Assembly: GCA_002343445.1 (NCBI GenBank)
Contig: DDSP01000018.1
Location: 22,873-77,920 of the forward strand
Direction: 5' to 3'
DNA: 55,048 nucleotides
Source: Chthonomonas sp. UBA2387
GTDB taxonomy: Bacteria; Armatimonadota; Fimbriimonadia; Fimbriimonadales; Fimbriimonadaceae
Shown in pieces: positions 7,122 to 16,066 of this stretch (positions within the stretch are counted from its first letter, which is position 1; every line of letters starts with the position of its first letter). The notes below the pieces were generated by a model. That model was not told the origin of the DNA, did not search any database, and saw nothing but the letters and a program-made list of their open reading frames with translations. The position numbers and the translations under genes were made by a program.

Positions 7122-10100
7122 CTAGCCCTTGGTCTCGTCGTTGCTCGAAGGCTGATCTTCGACCGTGATGGTTTTCTTGGCCTTCTTGGCGATGGTCGCC
7201 GCGCCGGCATCCATTGCGGCATGCGACGCCGCTTCGGTCTTCGCGGCTTCCAGGCTCGCGCCCATCGAACCGCGCTTGGACCACCAGAACGAGAACACCA
7301 ACAACGCGCCTGCAACGGAGGCCACGATGGTGAGAGTGGTCTGGTCGAGCGGTTGGATGATGATCGGCGCCAGCAACAGGGCGACCAGGTTCATGACCTT
7401 GATCAGCGGGTTGAGCGCCGGACCGGCGGTGTCCTTGAACGGGTCGCCAACGGTGTCGCACACGACGCCGGCCTTGTGGGCTTCGGTGCCCTTGCCTCCG
7501 TGCATGCCGTCCTCGATGAGCTTCTTCGCGTTGTCCCACATGCCGCCCGAGTTGGCGAGCAGCACGGCCATGAGCTGGCCGCTGATGATGGTTCCCGCAA
7601 GGAAGCCGCCCAACGCCTGCGCGCCGGTGAGGTTGTACATCGAGCCGCCGATCTCGACCGGGGCCTTGCCGATGGCGAAGCCGAAGCCGACGAGCGCCGG
7701 CATCGCGATGGCCAACACGCCTGGGCCGAGGAGTTCCTTCTGCGCGGCCTGCGTCACGATGGCGACGCAGTTGCCGTAATCCGGCTTGCTGGTGCCCGCC
7801 ATGATGCCCGGGTCGTTGCGGAACTGACGCCGCACTTCGTTGATCAGGTCGAACGAAGCGCGGCCGACGGCATTGATCGAGAACGCTGAGAAGAGGTAGG
7901 GCGCCGCGCCACCGATGAGCAGTCCGAGGAAGATCTCGGGCACTTCGATCGGCATGCCGACACCGGTGAGCTTGGCCGCATCCACGTACGAGTGGAACAA
8001 CGCGACGGCGGCGACGACGGCTGTGGCGATCGCAAAGCCCTTGGTGAGAGCCTTGGTCGTGTTGCCGGCGGCGTCGAGGCGTTGGACGCCCTTGGTGCCG
8101 TACTCGTTGTCGTGGCCCTCGCCGGACATCTCGTACACGCCTTGCGCGTTGTCCGAGATGGGGCCGAAGGTGTCCATGGCAAGGATGTAGCCCGTGGTGG
8201 TCAGCAAGCCGAGACCCACGAGCGCGATGCCGTAGAAGCTCAGCAGATAGCCACCGTATTCACCCGGCGGGAAGATCGAGAGTGGCACGATCAGGGCCAC
8301 CACGATCGCGAACACCGAGATGACGCTGGACTCCAAGCCATAGGCGAAGCCTTGGATGATCATCGGCGCGGGACCGGCGGACGCCACCGTGGCGACCTCG
8401 CGGACCGGCTTCTTGTGCGTCGAGACGTAGTAGTCGGTGAGCAGTTCGATGGCGAACGCCATGAGCACGCCGAACGCGATCGCGATGAAGAACAGGTGCC
8501 ACGGGACGAGTTTGTGCTCGGCGGTCGCGATCTGCATCGTCGAAGGCGGCGGAACGGCCTTCCCGGCGTCCTCCTTGGCGGCCTCTTCCAGCTTGCTGTA
8601 CTCGCTCGGGCTGACCTTGTAGTAGCTGGGCATGCCCATGATCGAAGCGACCTTGTGAGGCGCGGGGCCTTCGCCTTCGATCGCGGCCACGACGTCGCCC
8701 TCGCTGTTGGCGTAGAGCGTCACCGGGACCTTGCTGAGCTGATTGACCTTGACGTTGGCGGGAGCCTGCTTCAAGGCGTCGTCGAGCTTCTTCTGCGACA
8801 ACGGACCGTACCACTGCTTCTGAGCAGGAACGGCGGGCTGGCCCTCGGCGGGCTCTTGGGTCACTTCCAGTTCGAACACGAACAACGCCTTGTCCGCGCC
8901 GTCGAACGCTTCCTTGAACGTGACCTTGTTGGTGGTGAAGTTCTCGGCGTTCGGGTCGTTGATGGCGTACTCGGCCACTCCGCCGGGTTTCGAGAAGTCG
9001 ATCTTCTGATAACCTTCGAGCTTCTTGGCTGCGGGCATCTGCTCAGGAGCCGTGAACAGGGCTTGCGAAACCGCAGGGGTCCGCTCCGCCTCGTCCTTGT
9101 AGAGATCCTTGATGGCCTGCGCCTCGACCAGGTCCTTGACCGTGATCTGCCACTTCTCGAGTTTCTTCTCGGCGGCCAGTTGGTCTCGGATCGAGAGCAC
9201 TTGCTTGAGTTCGTCGAGTCGGTACTCGTTCGCGCCCTTGAGCTGGGTGGTCTTGATCGGGTCGCCCGCACCGCCCATCATGAAGTAGGCGAGCGCCAGC
9301 GTTCCGGCCAACGCCACAACGGCGGAGAACGAGAAGCCCCGGCGGATCGGCTTGAGGGCGTCGGTGTTCACGTCGTCGCTGCCGCGAACGAACAGAATGC
9401 CGAAGATGCTGGCCACGATGCCCACGCCGCGCGCCATGAGCGCGAACAGGATGAGCTTCATCCACGTGGACGTGTCGAAGATCGCGGCGGTGGCCGCACC
9501 CAAAACGATGGCGGCGACCAACGTGACTTCGTACGACTCGAAAACGTCGGCAGCCATTCCGGCGCAGTCGCCCACGTTGTCGCCCACGTTGTCGGCGATC
9601 GTCGCGGGGTTGCGGGGGTCGTCCTCGGGAATACCGGCCTCGACCTTGCCGACCAAGTCTGCGCCGACGTCGGCGGCCTTCGTGAAGATGCCGCCTCCAA
9701 CGCGCATGAACAAGGCCGCAAGCGAACCGCCGAAGCCAAAGCCGACGAGAAGCTTCATCGCCGAACCACCGGCGAACATGAAGATGAGGGTCGCGCCGAT
9801 GAGGCCCATGCCCACGGTGACCAGACCGGCGACTGCGCCGCTGCGGAAGGCCACTTCGAGGGCTTGCTTGAAGCTGGTGAGCGCTGCGTGGGCCGTGCGC
9901 ATGTTGCCGCTAACGGCCATGAGCATGCCGAAGTAGCCCGCGATGTAGGATGCGGCCACGCCTCCCACGAACGAAGCGGCCACCATCGCGGCCGTAGTGT
10001 CGCCGTAGTTGCTCCGGTACATCAGCCACAAACCGATGGCGACCATGACGACGAAAATCATCATCGTCTGGACTTGGCGTCGCAGGTAGGCCAACGCGCC

Positions 10101-10400
10101 TTCGCGGATGGCCTGGCCGACTTCCTGCATCTTCTGGCTGCCAGGCGACTGCTTCTTCACCGCGCCGCTGATCATCACGGCGGCGATAATCGCGACCACG
10201 CCGAAGCCAAGCGACGCGTAGAGGTACATCTGGTCTTGCGCTGAGAACACAAGTTCAACGTCCTCGCCGCCGGCGGCAAAGGCTCTCAAGGGAAGAACGG
10301 CCAAGAGAGCCGTCAACCATGCGCCCAACCTGCCGAACCAGGCACGGGGAACGGTGCGGAGTGCGTGTCGAATCAACATCATGTTGCTTTGGAACTCCAT
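7122..10400 (-). CDS. hppA: Membrane-bound proton-translocating pyrophosphatase with a large periplasmic insertion
   Basis: A 1092-residue ion pump that couples PPi hydrolysis to cation export. Core motifs are present: DVGADLVGKVE (about residues 243-253), the Asp-rich DNVGDNVGDCAG, and a C-terminal substrate-site motif ending in DTVGDPFKDTAGP. GNTTKA (about 778) has Lys where K+-dependent enzymes have Ala, so it should be K+-independent. Usual length is 670-800 residues. The excess is a soluble charged segment at about 377-630, between helices 8 and 9, plus an N-terminal signal-like helix. Topology of known structures would place the insertion in the periplasm. ATG 10400 is chosen because AAGGA lies 8 nt upstream; ATG 10433 has no ribosome site. 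Confidence 0.93.
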   Translation of the reverse strand: MEFQSNMMLIRHALRTVPRAWFGRLGAWLTALLAVLPLRAFAAGGEDVELVFSAQDQMYLYASLGFGVVAIIAAVMISGAVKKQSPGSQKMQEVGQAIREGALAYLRRQVQTMMIFVVMVAIGLWLMYRSNYGDTTAAMVAASFVGGVAASYIAGYFGMLMAVSGNMRTAHAALTSFKQALEVAFRSGAVAGLVTVGMGLIGATLIFMFAGGSAMKLLVGFGFGGSLAALFMRVGGGIFTKAADVGADLVGKVEAGIPEDDPRNPATIADNVGDNVGDCAGMAADVFESYEVTLVAAIVLGAATAAIFDTSTWMKLILFALMARGVGIVASIFGILFVRGSDDVNTDALKPIRRGFSFSAVVALAGTLALAYFMMGGAGDPIKTTQLKGANEYRLDELKQVLSIRDQLAAEKKLEKWQITVKDLVEAQAIKDLYKDEAERTPAVSQALFTAPEQMPAAKKLEGYQKIDFSKPGGVAEYAINDPNAENFTTNKVTFKEAFDGADKALFVFELEVTQEPAEGQPAVPAQKQWYGPLSQKKLDDALKQAPANVKVNQLSKVPVTLYANSEGDVVAAIEGEGPAPHKVASIMGMPSYYKVSPSEYSKLEEAAKEDAGKAVPPPSTMQIATAEHKLVPWHLFFIAIAFGVLMAFAIELLTDYYVSTHKKPVREVATVASAGPAPMIIQGFAYGLESSVISVFAIVVALIVPLSIFPPGEYGGYLLSFYGIALVGLGLLTTTGYILAMDTFGPISDNAQGVYEMSGEGHDNEYGTKGVQRLDAAGNTTKALTKGFAIATAVVAAVALFHSYVDAAKLTGVGMPIEVPEIFLGLLIGGAAPYLFSAFSINAVGRASFDLINEVRRQFRNDPGIMAGTSKPDYGNCVAIVTQAAQKELLGPGVLAIAMPALVGFGFAIGKAPVEIGGSMYNLTGAQALGGFLAGTIISGQLMAVLLANSGGMWDNAKKLIEDGMHGGKGTEAHKAGVVCDTVGDPFKDTAGPALNPLIKVMNLVALLLAPIIIQPLDQTTLTIVASVAGALLVFSFWWSKRGSMGASLEAAKTEAASHAAMDAGAATIAKKAKKTITVEDQPSSNDETKG

Positions 10401-10437
10401 CCTGCGCTTCCTTGCGAAAGCACTCGTCATCATGTGT

Positions 10438-10454
10438 CCGACTGATACAGTCGG
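10438..10454. promoter_or_regulatory. 17-bp palindrome upstream of hppA
   Basis: CCGACTG-ATA-CAGTCGG is a perfect inverted repeat with 7-bp arms, centred 46 bp upstream of the chosen hppA start. It could be an operator or a leader hairpin. The rest of the 181-bp gap to the divergent transporter gene holds no clear gene. Confidence 0.4.
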
Positions 10455-10581
10455 GTTCGCCGGAAGGATACCAGACGAGTCAAGTGGGTTGTGCAGAAAT
10501 CAGCGACGCGAGACTCAAACCGAGGGTGTCCCGACGAAGTCCTTGGCGATCCGACCCGGCGGCGCACCAAAATGAGAGCCA

Positions 10582-11535
10582 ATGACCGCCCCGCTGGCCG
10601 ATTCACCGGCCTTGGCCGTCCGCGCTGGATGGTTGTCGCTCGTGGCAACGGTTCTGGTCGTGACCGCCAAGCTGGGCGCCGCTTGGGCGACCGGCAGCGT
10701 CTCGGTCCTCGGCGAAGGGTTGCAGTCGCTGGTGGACGTGCTCATTTCAGCGACGGCCGTGGTGGTGCTGGCGGCGTCGGCGCGACCCCCGGACCGCACG
10801 CATCCCTACGGACACGGCAAGGTCGAGGTGCTTTCCTCGGCGTTTCAGATGCTGGCCGTGATCGCTTCATCCCTTTACATTCTTTGGGAAGCGTATCGTC
10901 GCTTCGGCCATCCGTCTCCCGTCCGCGTGGATTGGGGTCTGGCGGCGATGGCCTATGCGGCGGTTTCGAACTCGGCGGTCGGGGCCTACCTGGAGCGGGT
11001 CGCCAAGCGCACGGGAAGCACGGCTCTGGGCTCGGAGGCATTGCACCTTCGGGCGGATACGCTCAGCTCGCTCGGCGTCTTCGCGGGCTTGCTTCTGGTG
11101 TGGGCCACCGGTGAACCGCGGGTGGACCCGGCGGCCGCTGTGGTGTTCGTTCTGGTCACCGTGCACCTAGCCGTGCGCCGACTGCGCGAACTCGCCCACC
11201 CGCTGGTGGATGGAGCGTTGCCCGACGAAGACCTCGCGTTGCTGGAAGCGACGTTGCGCGCCCACCCCGACACAAGGGGCTATCACCATGTCCGCACACG
11301 AATGGTCGGCGCGCAACGTCACGTCGAACTGCATCTGATGCTGGAGGACTCGCTGACGTTCGTCCGCGCGCACGAGATCGCCGAGGAGATCGAGCAGGAG
11401 GTGGGTCGGGCTCTCGCCGGAGCCGTAGTGATGATCCACTACGAACCCTACGAAGCCGAGCAGGCCCATCAGGCGAGCGCCCATGCCGCCGACCCAGCGG
11501 AGCGCATCGCATGGACCAAGCGCACGCTGGAGTAA
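10582..11535 (+). CDS. Cation diffusion facilitator (CDF) family metal transporter
   Basis: A 317-residue inner-membrane divalent-metal/H+ antiporter. The first transport helix reads SVSVLGEGLQSLVD, the family loop DRTHPYGHGKVE is at residues 71-82, and the second transport helix has H155xxxD159. A cytosolic C-terminal domain follows from about 205. In site A the first ligand (Asp45 of YiiP, often His elsewhere) is Gln48, followed by D52, so metal choice may differ from Zn/Fe YiiP. The start ATG has no strong Shine-Dalgarno site. It is followed after 13 bp by a cyclic-nucleotide-binding gene on the same strand. Confidence 0.9.
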   Translation: MTAPLADSPALAVRAGWLSLVATVLVVTAKLGAAWATGSVSVLGEGLQSLVDVLISATAVVVLAASARPPDRTHPYGHGKVEVLSSAFQMLAVIASSLYILWEAYRRFGHPSPVRVDWGLAAMAYAAVSNSAVGAYLERVAKRTGSTALGSEALHLRADTLSSLGVFAGLLLVWATGEPRVDPAAAVVFVLVTVHLAVRRLRELAHPLVDGALPDEDLALLEATLRAHPDTRGYHHVRTRMVGAQRHVELHLMLEDSLTFVRAHEIAEEIEQEVGRALAGAVVMIHYEPYEAEQAHQASAHAADPAERIAWTKRTLE

Positions 11536-11548
11536 CATCGCAAACACG

Positions 11549-12028
11549 ATGAGCCTCAACGAATCGCAGTGGGCCTCCTTCCGCCAGAGCTACTTTGTCG
11601 CCGGCCTCAACGACGAACAACTGCAGCGGGTCGCCGAACTCGGCGTCGTGCGCCACTTGGTCGCCGGCGAGCAGATCATGATGATCGGCGAGAAGAGCAA
11701 CGACTTCTATGTGATCCTCGACGGGAAGATCTCCATCCGCGTTGCCGATGGCGACGAACTGGCCACGGTCGGCCCTCCCAGCGTCCTCGGCGAGATGGCG
11801 CTCATCGACGACCAGCCCCGCAGCGCGAGCGCCTTCTGCGTGACGCTCACCACGTTGGTCCGGTTCGAGGCCAAACCCCTGCGCCGCCTGATGTGGCAAG
11901 ACAAGGAACTCGGCTTCGTCGTGCTCTCGAACCTGGCCCGCGTGCTCTCTGCCCGCCTCAAGACCACCAACGAAAAAGTGGACTTCCTCATGGACAAGGT
12001 CGATCCGTGGGAGCATTCGATTGGCTAA
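11549..12028 (+). CDS. Stand-alone cyclic-nucleotide-binding (Crp-like sensor) domain protein
   Basis: A 159-residue protein consisting almost entirely of one cNMP-binding fold (PF00027 type). It has the beta-roll segment IMMIGEKSNDFYVILDG and the phosphate-binding-cassette region VLGEMALIDDQPRSASA, where Glu and Arg that contact cyclic nucleotides are kept. A C-terminal helix follows but no DNA-binding helix-turn-helix, so it is probably a sensor or partner-binding module rather than a transcription factor. The start is ATG 11549; the frame upstream overlaps the transporter gene. TAACAT ends 10 nt before it. The stop overlaps the TTG start of the next lipoprotein gene by 8 bp. Confidence 0.85.
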   Translation: MSLNESQWASFRQSYFVAGLNDEQLQRVAELGVVRHLVAGEQIMMIGEKSNDFYVILDGKISIRVADGDELATVGPPSVLGEMALIDDQPRSASAFCVTLTTLVRFEAKPLRRLMWQDKELGFVVLSNLARVLSARLKTTNEKVDFLMDKVDPWEHSIG

Positions 12029-12776
12029 GCGCTGGTTGTTGGCGCCGCTGGCGGTTGGTCTGATCGGTTGCTCGCAGGAGCCTCCCAAGGCCGAGGCCCC
12101 TCAAGCCGAGGCGCCAGTCGCTGTTTCTGAGCCGGCTCCCGAGCCAGCACCCGAGGCTTCTGGCACGGTCATCCGCTTCAAGCCGCCCGTGGGCGTCGCC
12201 GAGCGCTACCGCAACACGGTTCGGGTCGAACAGTCGCAAGAAGGCGCCGAGGGTATGCCGGCTGGCCCCCACTCGCTGACCATGGAGACGCTCGTCGAGG
12301 CCAAGGCCGTGGCCAACGGCGAGAACTTCCAGATCGAAGAGAAGGTGATCGAAGCCAAGGTGACTGGCACCGGCATGCTCGAGGCGCAAGCCGCGCAGAT
12401 GCAGGCCCAACGCCAAGGTCAGAGCCGCACCTACCAGCGCAACGAACTCGGCGAACCTGTCCGCGACCCCAACACCCCCGGCGCGATCCCGCTCTTGGTG
12501 ACCCTGCCCCAGGTGGGTCTTGCCCCGGGATTCAAGTGGACGGCGCAGATGCTCATCTCGCCGGCCTTGATGGGCATCGAATACACCGTCACCGACCTGA
12601 CGCCCGACGACGTTCGGCTGGAAGGGAGGCTGTTTGGCGAGGGGGTCAGCCAGGAGAAGCCCCTACTGATCACTCTGAACGCTCGGACCGGGCAGGTCAA
12701 GACGATGGAAGGCAGCGTGGCCGTGGTGCGGAACGGGGTCCTGTCCACAATCTCGATCCAGCAGTCCCCGGCTTAG
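12021..12776 (+). CDS. Putative lipoprotein
   Basis: A 251-residue protein with lipoprotein signal MAKRWLLAPLAVGLIGC (Cys17) and a Pro/Ala/Glu-rich linker (residues 20-46). A mature domain starts at VIRFKPPVGVAERY and reads as alternating beta strands, similar in style to DUF6263-type lipoproteins; that family link is tentative. The TTG start at 12021 is supported by the exact placement of the signal peptide and by the 8-bp overlap with the upstream gene. The following 65 bp to the mannosidase stop contain only a weak hairpin. Confidence 0.72.
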   Translation: MAKRWLLAPLAVGLIGCSQEPPKAEAPQAEAPVAVSEPAPEPAPEASGTVIRFKPPVGVAERYRNTVRVEQSQEGAEGMPAGPHSLTMETLVEAKAVANGENFQIEEKVIEAKVTGTGMLEAQAAQMQAQRQGQSRTYQRNELGEPVRDPNTPGAIPLLVTLPQVGLAPGFKWTAQMLISPALMGIEYTVTDLTPDDVRLEGRLFGEGVSQEKPLLITLNARTGQVKTMEGSVAVVRNGVLSTISIQQSPA

Positions 12777-12841
12777 CCCTCGCACTCGACGTCACAAAGC
12801 CCCTCCTTCTTGCGGGGGAGATGTCGCCAACCGCCGAAGAT

Positions 12842-15800
12842 TCACACGACGAGCTTCAGCGTCAGAATCTCGAATGGCTTGTACTCGAACGGGACCACCC
12901 CGTCCGCCACCTCGAGTTGGCTCAACGCGTTCTCTTCCAGGTCGCACAGCCACGCCTGACGGATCGGGCGGGCGCAGGAGACCTCGGCGCTGCCCCGAGC
13001 GTTGTGGCATTCGTACAGGCGAACCACCAACCCCGCGTCGTCCTCGGCCTTCTTGACCGCTTCCACCACGATGTTCTCGTCTTCGCACGCCACCAGCGGC
13101 GGGGTCGAAGCGGCCACACCCGCGCCCGGCTCGACCGGGAGCACTCGAACAGGAGCATTCAGGGCATACGCCGCCGAGACCACACCCGCATGGTGGTAGC
13201 ACCCGATGTGGGGCAACAGCACATATGAAAAGCGATGGACGCCCATGTCGCATTCGGGATCGGGCGCCTTGGGAGAGCGCAACAACGTCAGGCGGATCGT
13301 GTTGCCGTGGATGTCGTGGCCGTACTTGCCATCGTTGAGCAACGCGACGCCTTGCCCGCCTTCGCTCAGGTCCACCCACTTCTGCGCGCAGATCTCGAAC
13401 TTGGCCAGGTCCCAACTCGTGTTGTAGTGGGTGGGGCGCTCGACGTTGCCGAACTGGATCTCGCACGTCGTCCGAGCCGCATTCACGTTGCACGGGAACG
13501 CGACCTTGAGCATCTTGTCCTCTTCGTGCCAGTCGATTTCGGTGTCGAACCGGATGCCAGGCGTAGGCCCGAGGCTGATGCGCTGCCGAATACGGCTCTT
13601 GCCAAACGAGCGGACGGTCTCGACCGCCACCCGAACAGGGCCGCGCTCGACGACCTCGAAGCTCTCGACGCGCAGCAACTCGCGCACGGTCTCGTGGCTG
13701 AAGACATCAATGTCCCAAGCCGACCAGAACAGAGGCTTGTCGTCGAACAGTTGAAACACGTTGGCCACGCGACCGGGCGCCACGAACTCCGTGCCGTCGC
13801 CCAGACTCGTGATGCTGGTGATGTTGCCGTTCGCATCGAACCGGACGCTGAGTTCGTGGTTCTCGATGCGGCGGGCCGAAGCCTTCAAGCGGTGTTTCAC
13901 CGTCGGCTGAGCGTGGCCCAAGTCGCCGACCACCACGCCACCGAGGGCGCTCGCCGGCGTTTCGAACATCAGCGACCGCTCGCCAAACGCCTCTACGACC
14001 TGGACCGGATAGACCTCGTGACCGGCGGCGAGGCTGGTCGGGGTCTCCTCGTCGGTCCACGGCAGGTTGGCTTGCGCGGCGACTTCGGCGTTGTGGAAGA
14101 CCGCCACGGGCCGGTTCATGCCTGAGCGGTCCAGCTTCGAGGCGATCGCCCGGAGCGAGTCGTCCACGATCTTCTGACCGACGCGAAGCACTTCGGCGTA
14201 GTCCCGATCCGAGTCCACGTAGACTTCGCGCACCGACGACCCCGGGATGATGTCGTGGAATTGGTTGAGCAACACGAGCTTCCACGCCGCTTCAAGCTCG
14301 GCCGCGGGATAGGTCTTCGGGTAGCCCTCGACAAAACACGCCAGCGCTTCGGCGTCCCGAAGCAAGAACTCGCACTCGCGGTTGAACTTCTTGTTCTTGG
14401 CTTGGCTGGTGTAAGTGCCTCGGTGAAGCTCCAGATAGAGTTCGCCCACCCAGGTCGCCAGGTCGCGCGACTTGGACTTGGCCTCGTCGAAGAAGCTCAG
14501 CGCCGTCTTGCCGAACTCGACGTCGGGGAGGTTCGAGCACCGCTTGGCGCGGCGCAGGAACTCGATGTGCTGCTCGGTCGGGCCGCCGCCGCCATCACCC
14601 CAGCCGAACACGTACAGCGACTTGTCGCTTCGCGCGTGATCCTTGTAGTTCTTCGTTCCGAAGACGATCTGCTTGGGCGTGCACTCGCCGATGTAGGTGT
14701 CGGCGGGCGGGAAGTGGGTCCACACTTTGGTGCCGTCGATGCCCTGCCACCAGAAGGTGTGGTGGGGGAACTTGTTGAACTGGTTCCAGCTGATCTTTTG
14801 CGTCAGGAAGTAGCGGATGCCCATCTTGCGCAGGATCTGGGGCAGCGCGGCGGAGTAGCCGAACACGTCGGGCAGCCACATGTCGCGCGTCTCGTAGCCG
14901 AACTTCTCGCGGAAGTAGCGCCGGCCGTACAGGAATTGGCGCACCAGCGACTCCGCACCCGTGAGGTTGCAGTCGGCTTCGATCCACATGGAGCCAACCG
15001 GCTCCCATTGCCCCCGTGCGATCGCCTCCTTCACCCGGGCGAACAGCGTGGGATACTCCTTCTCAAGCCATTCGTACTGCGCCGCCTGTGAGTGGACGAA
15101 CACGTACTCGGGGTACTGGTCCATCAGGTCGAGCTGCGTGGCCGTGGTGTGGGCCATCTTGTGCTTCGTGATCTCGATGGGCCAAAGCCATGCCGTATCG
15201 AGGTGCGCATGCCCGACCGGCGTGATCGAGTGTTTGAGTTCGCCCGTGAGGCTGCCCGTCGCATCCTTGAGCGCCTTGCGACATGCCGGGACGGCGAGTC
15301 GCCCGTCCATCGCCCACAGGTTGCAGACTTCGTTCATGCCGCGCAGGAGCGTCTGATAAGCCGGGTCGTCCTCGGCCGTGGCCTCCAGCAGGCTGCGGGC
15401 GAACGCCATGTCGTAGAAGAGCGCTTTGACGTCCTCGTGGATCAAGACCAGTTCGGCCCCGTCCACGGTGGCCACCAGAGCCTCGCGGGGCAGTTCCTTG
15501 AGGTGGACGCGGCATTCGGGGTTGCCCGTGTACGACTGGATGTACTGGACGAACGCTCCCGGCTTGGCGTCGGGCATCACGGGCCAAACGTCGTGTGGGC
15601 CATCAATTCCGCGCACGGGCGAGTTCTTGCGCCAAGCCGTGCTCTCGGAGCCGAGCCGCGCGAACAGACCCACGCTTTCGCCCGCGAACCGCTTGGGCAC
15701 CGAGCCCTTCAGTCGAAACCAAACCGTTCGGTAGGCAGGCCCGTAGCGGAATCCCGCCTCGATGGGCTTGAACTCGGCCTTCTTGGCCGCGTTCTCGTCG

Positions 15801-15922
15801 CGACACGCCGTTTCGCAATATTCGATCTGGAGCGGTTCCCGCTCGCCGAGGATGGCTGGCTTGAGGTCGTTCTCGATGAACTGGTCAATGCGGCGACGGG
15901 TGATTTCGGGGTGCTTGAGCAT
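12842..15922 (-). CDS. Alpha-mannosidase, glycoside hydrolase family 38
   Basis: A 1026-residue retaining alpha-mannosidase of the bacterial/vacuolar ManC type. An N-terminal beta domain (about residues 1-225) precedes the catalytic domain with the Zn-binding motif GHAHLDTAWLWP (about 237-248). The nucleophile Asp lies in EADCNLTGAESLVRQ, about residue 316. A third Zn/active-site segment is HDIIPGSS, and the family C-terminal beta domains follow. No signal peptide is visible, so it is probably cytosolic and trims imported alpha-mannosides. The start ATG lacks a Shine-Dalgarno site. No dedicated transporter is adjacent. Confidence 0.95.
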   Translation of the reverse strand: MLKHPEITRRRIDQFIENDLKPAILGEREPLQIEYCETACRDENAAKKAEFKPIEAGFRYGPAYRTVWFRLKGSVPKRFAGESVGLFARLGSESTAWRKNSPVRGIDGPHDVWPVMPDAKPGAFVQYIQSYTGNPECRVHLKELPREALVATVDGAELVLIHEDVKALFYDMAFARSLLEATAEDDPAYQTLLRGMNEVCNLWAMDGRLAVPACRKALKDATGSLTGELKHSITPVGHAHLDTAWLWPIEITKHKMAHTTATQLDLMDQYPEYVFVHSQAAQYEWLEKEYPTLFARVKEAIARGQWEPVGSMWIEADCNLTGAESLVRQFLYGRRYFREKFGYETRDMWLPDVFGYSAALPQILRKMGIRYFLTQKISWNQFNKFPHHTFWWQGIDGTKVWTHFPPADTYIGECTPKQIVFGTKNYKDHARSDKSLYVFGWGDGGGGPTEQHIEFLRRAKRCSNLPDVEFGKTALSFFDEAKSKSRDLATWVGELYLELHRGTYTSQAKNKKFNRECEFLLRDAEALACFVEGYPKTYPAAELEAAWKLVLLNQFHDIIPGSSVREVYVDSDRDYAEVLRVGQKIVDDSLRAIASKLDRSGMNRPVAVFHNAEVAAQANLPWTDEETPTSLAAGHEVYPVQVVEAFGERSLMFETPASALGGVVVGDLGHAQPTVKHRLKASARRIENHELSVRFDANGNITSITSLGDGTEFVAPGRVANVFQLFDDKPLFWSAWDIDVFSHETVRELLRVESFEVVERGPVRVAVETVRSFGKSRIRQRISLGPTPGIRFDTEIDWHEEDKMLKVAFPCNVNAARTTCEIQFGNVERPTHYNTSWDLAKFEICAQKWVDLSEGGQGVALLNDGKYGHDIHGNTIRLTLLRSPKAPDPECDMGVHRFSYVLLPHIGCYHHAGVVSAAYALNAPVRVLPVEPGAGVAASTPPLVACEDENIVVEAVKKAEDDAGLVVRLYECHNARGSAEVSCARPIRQAWLCDLEENALSQLEVADGVVPFEYKPFEILTLKLVV

Positions 15923-15990
15923 GGAGGATCGGGGTCTCCGATGGCTCGGAGAATACCTGCAGAGTCATCCTCGCTCGAAGCGGGCGTTCT

Positions 15991-16050
15991 CTGGAGGGGC
16001 GCGCTCCGTCGCGCCCTCAACATAGGGGCATGACGGAGCATGCCCCTCCA
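15991..16050. repeat. Two inverted copies of a CTCCGT-loop hairpin repeat
   Basis: Copy 1 (+): GGGCGCG (15997-16003), loop CTCCGT (16004-16009), CGCGCCC (16010-16016), preceded by GGAG. Copy 2 (-): GGGGCATG (16025-16032), ACGGAG (16033-16038), CATGCCCC (16039-16046), followed by TCC. The copies face each other. The loop is constant while the stems differ and stay paired. Related copies occur at 48276-48427. Confidence 0.75.
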
Positions 16051-16066
16051 CCTCGACGGGGGAATC

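Noticed and set aside
7992..10244. A 750-codon open frame on the plus strand
   Set aside because: It is antisense to hppA. Its translation is Arg/His/Gly-rich and lacks any motif, a by-product of GC-rich codon bias in the real gene.
10379..10433. Alternative hppA starts at 10433, 10382 and 10379
   Set aside because: Only ATG 10400 has a ribosome site (AAGGA at 8 nt), so it was chosen. The others remain possible but unsupported.
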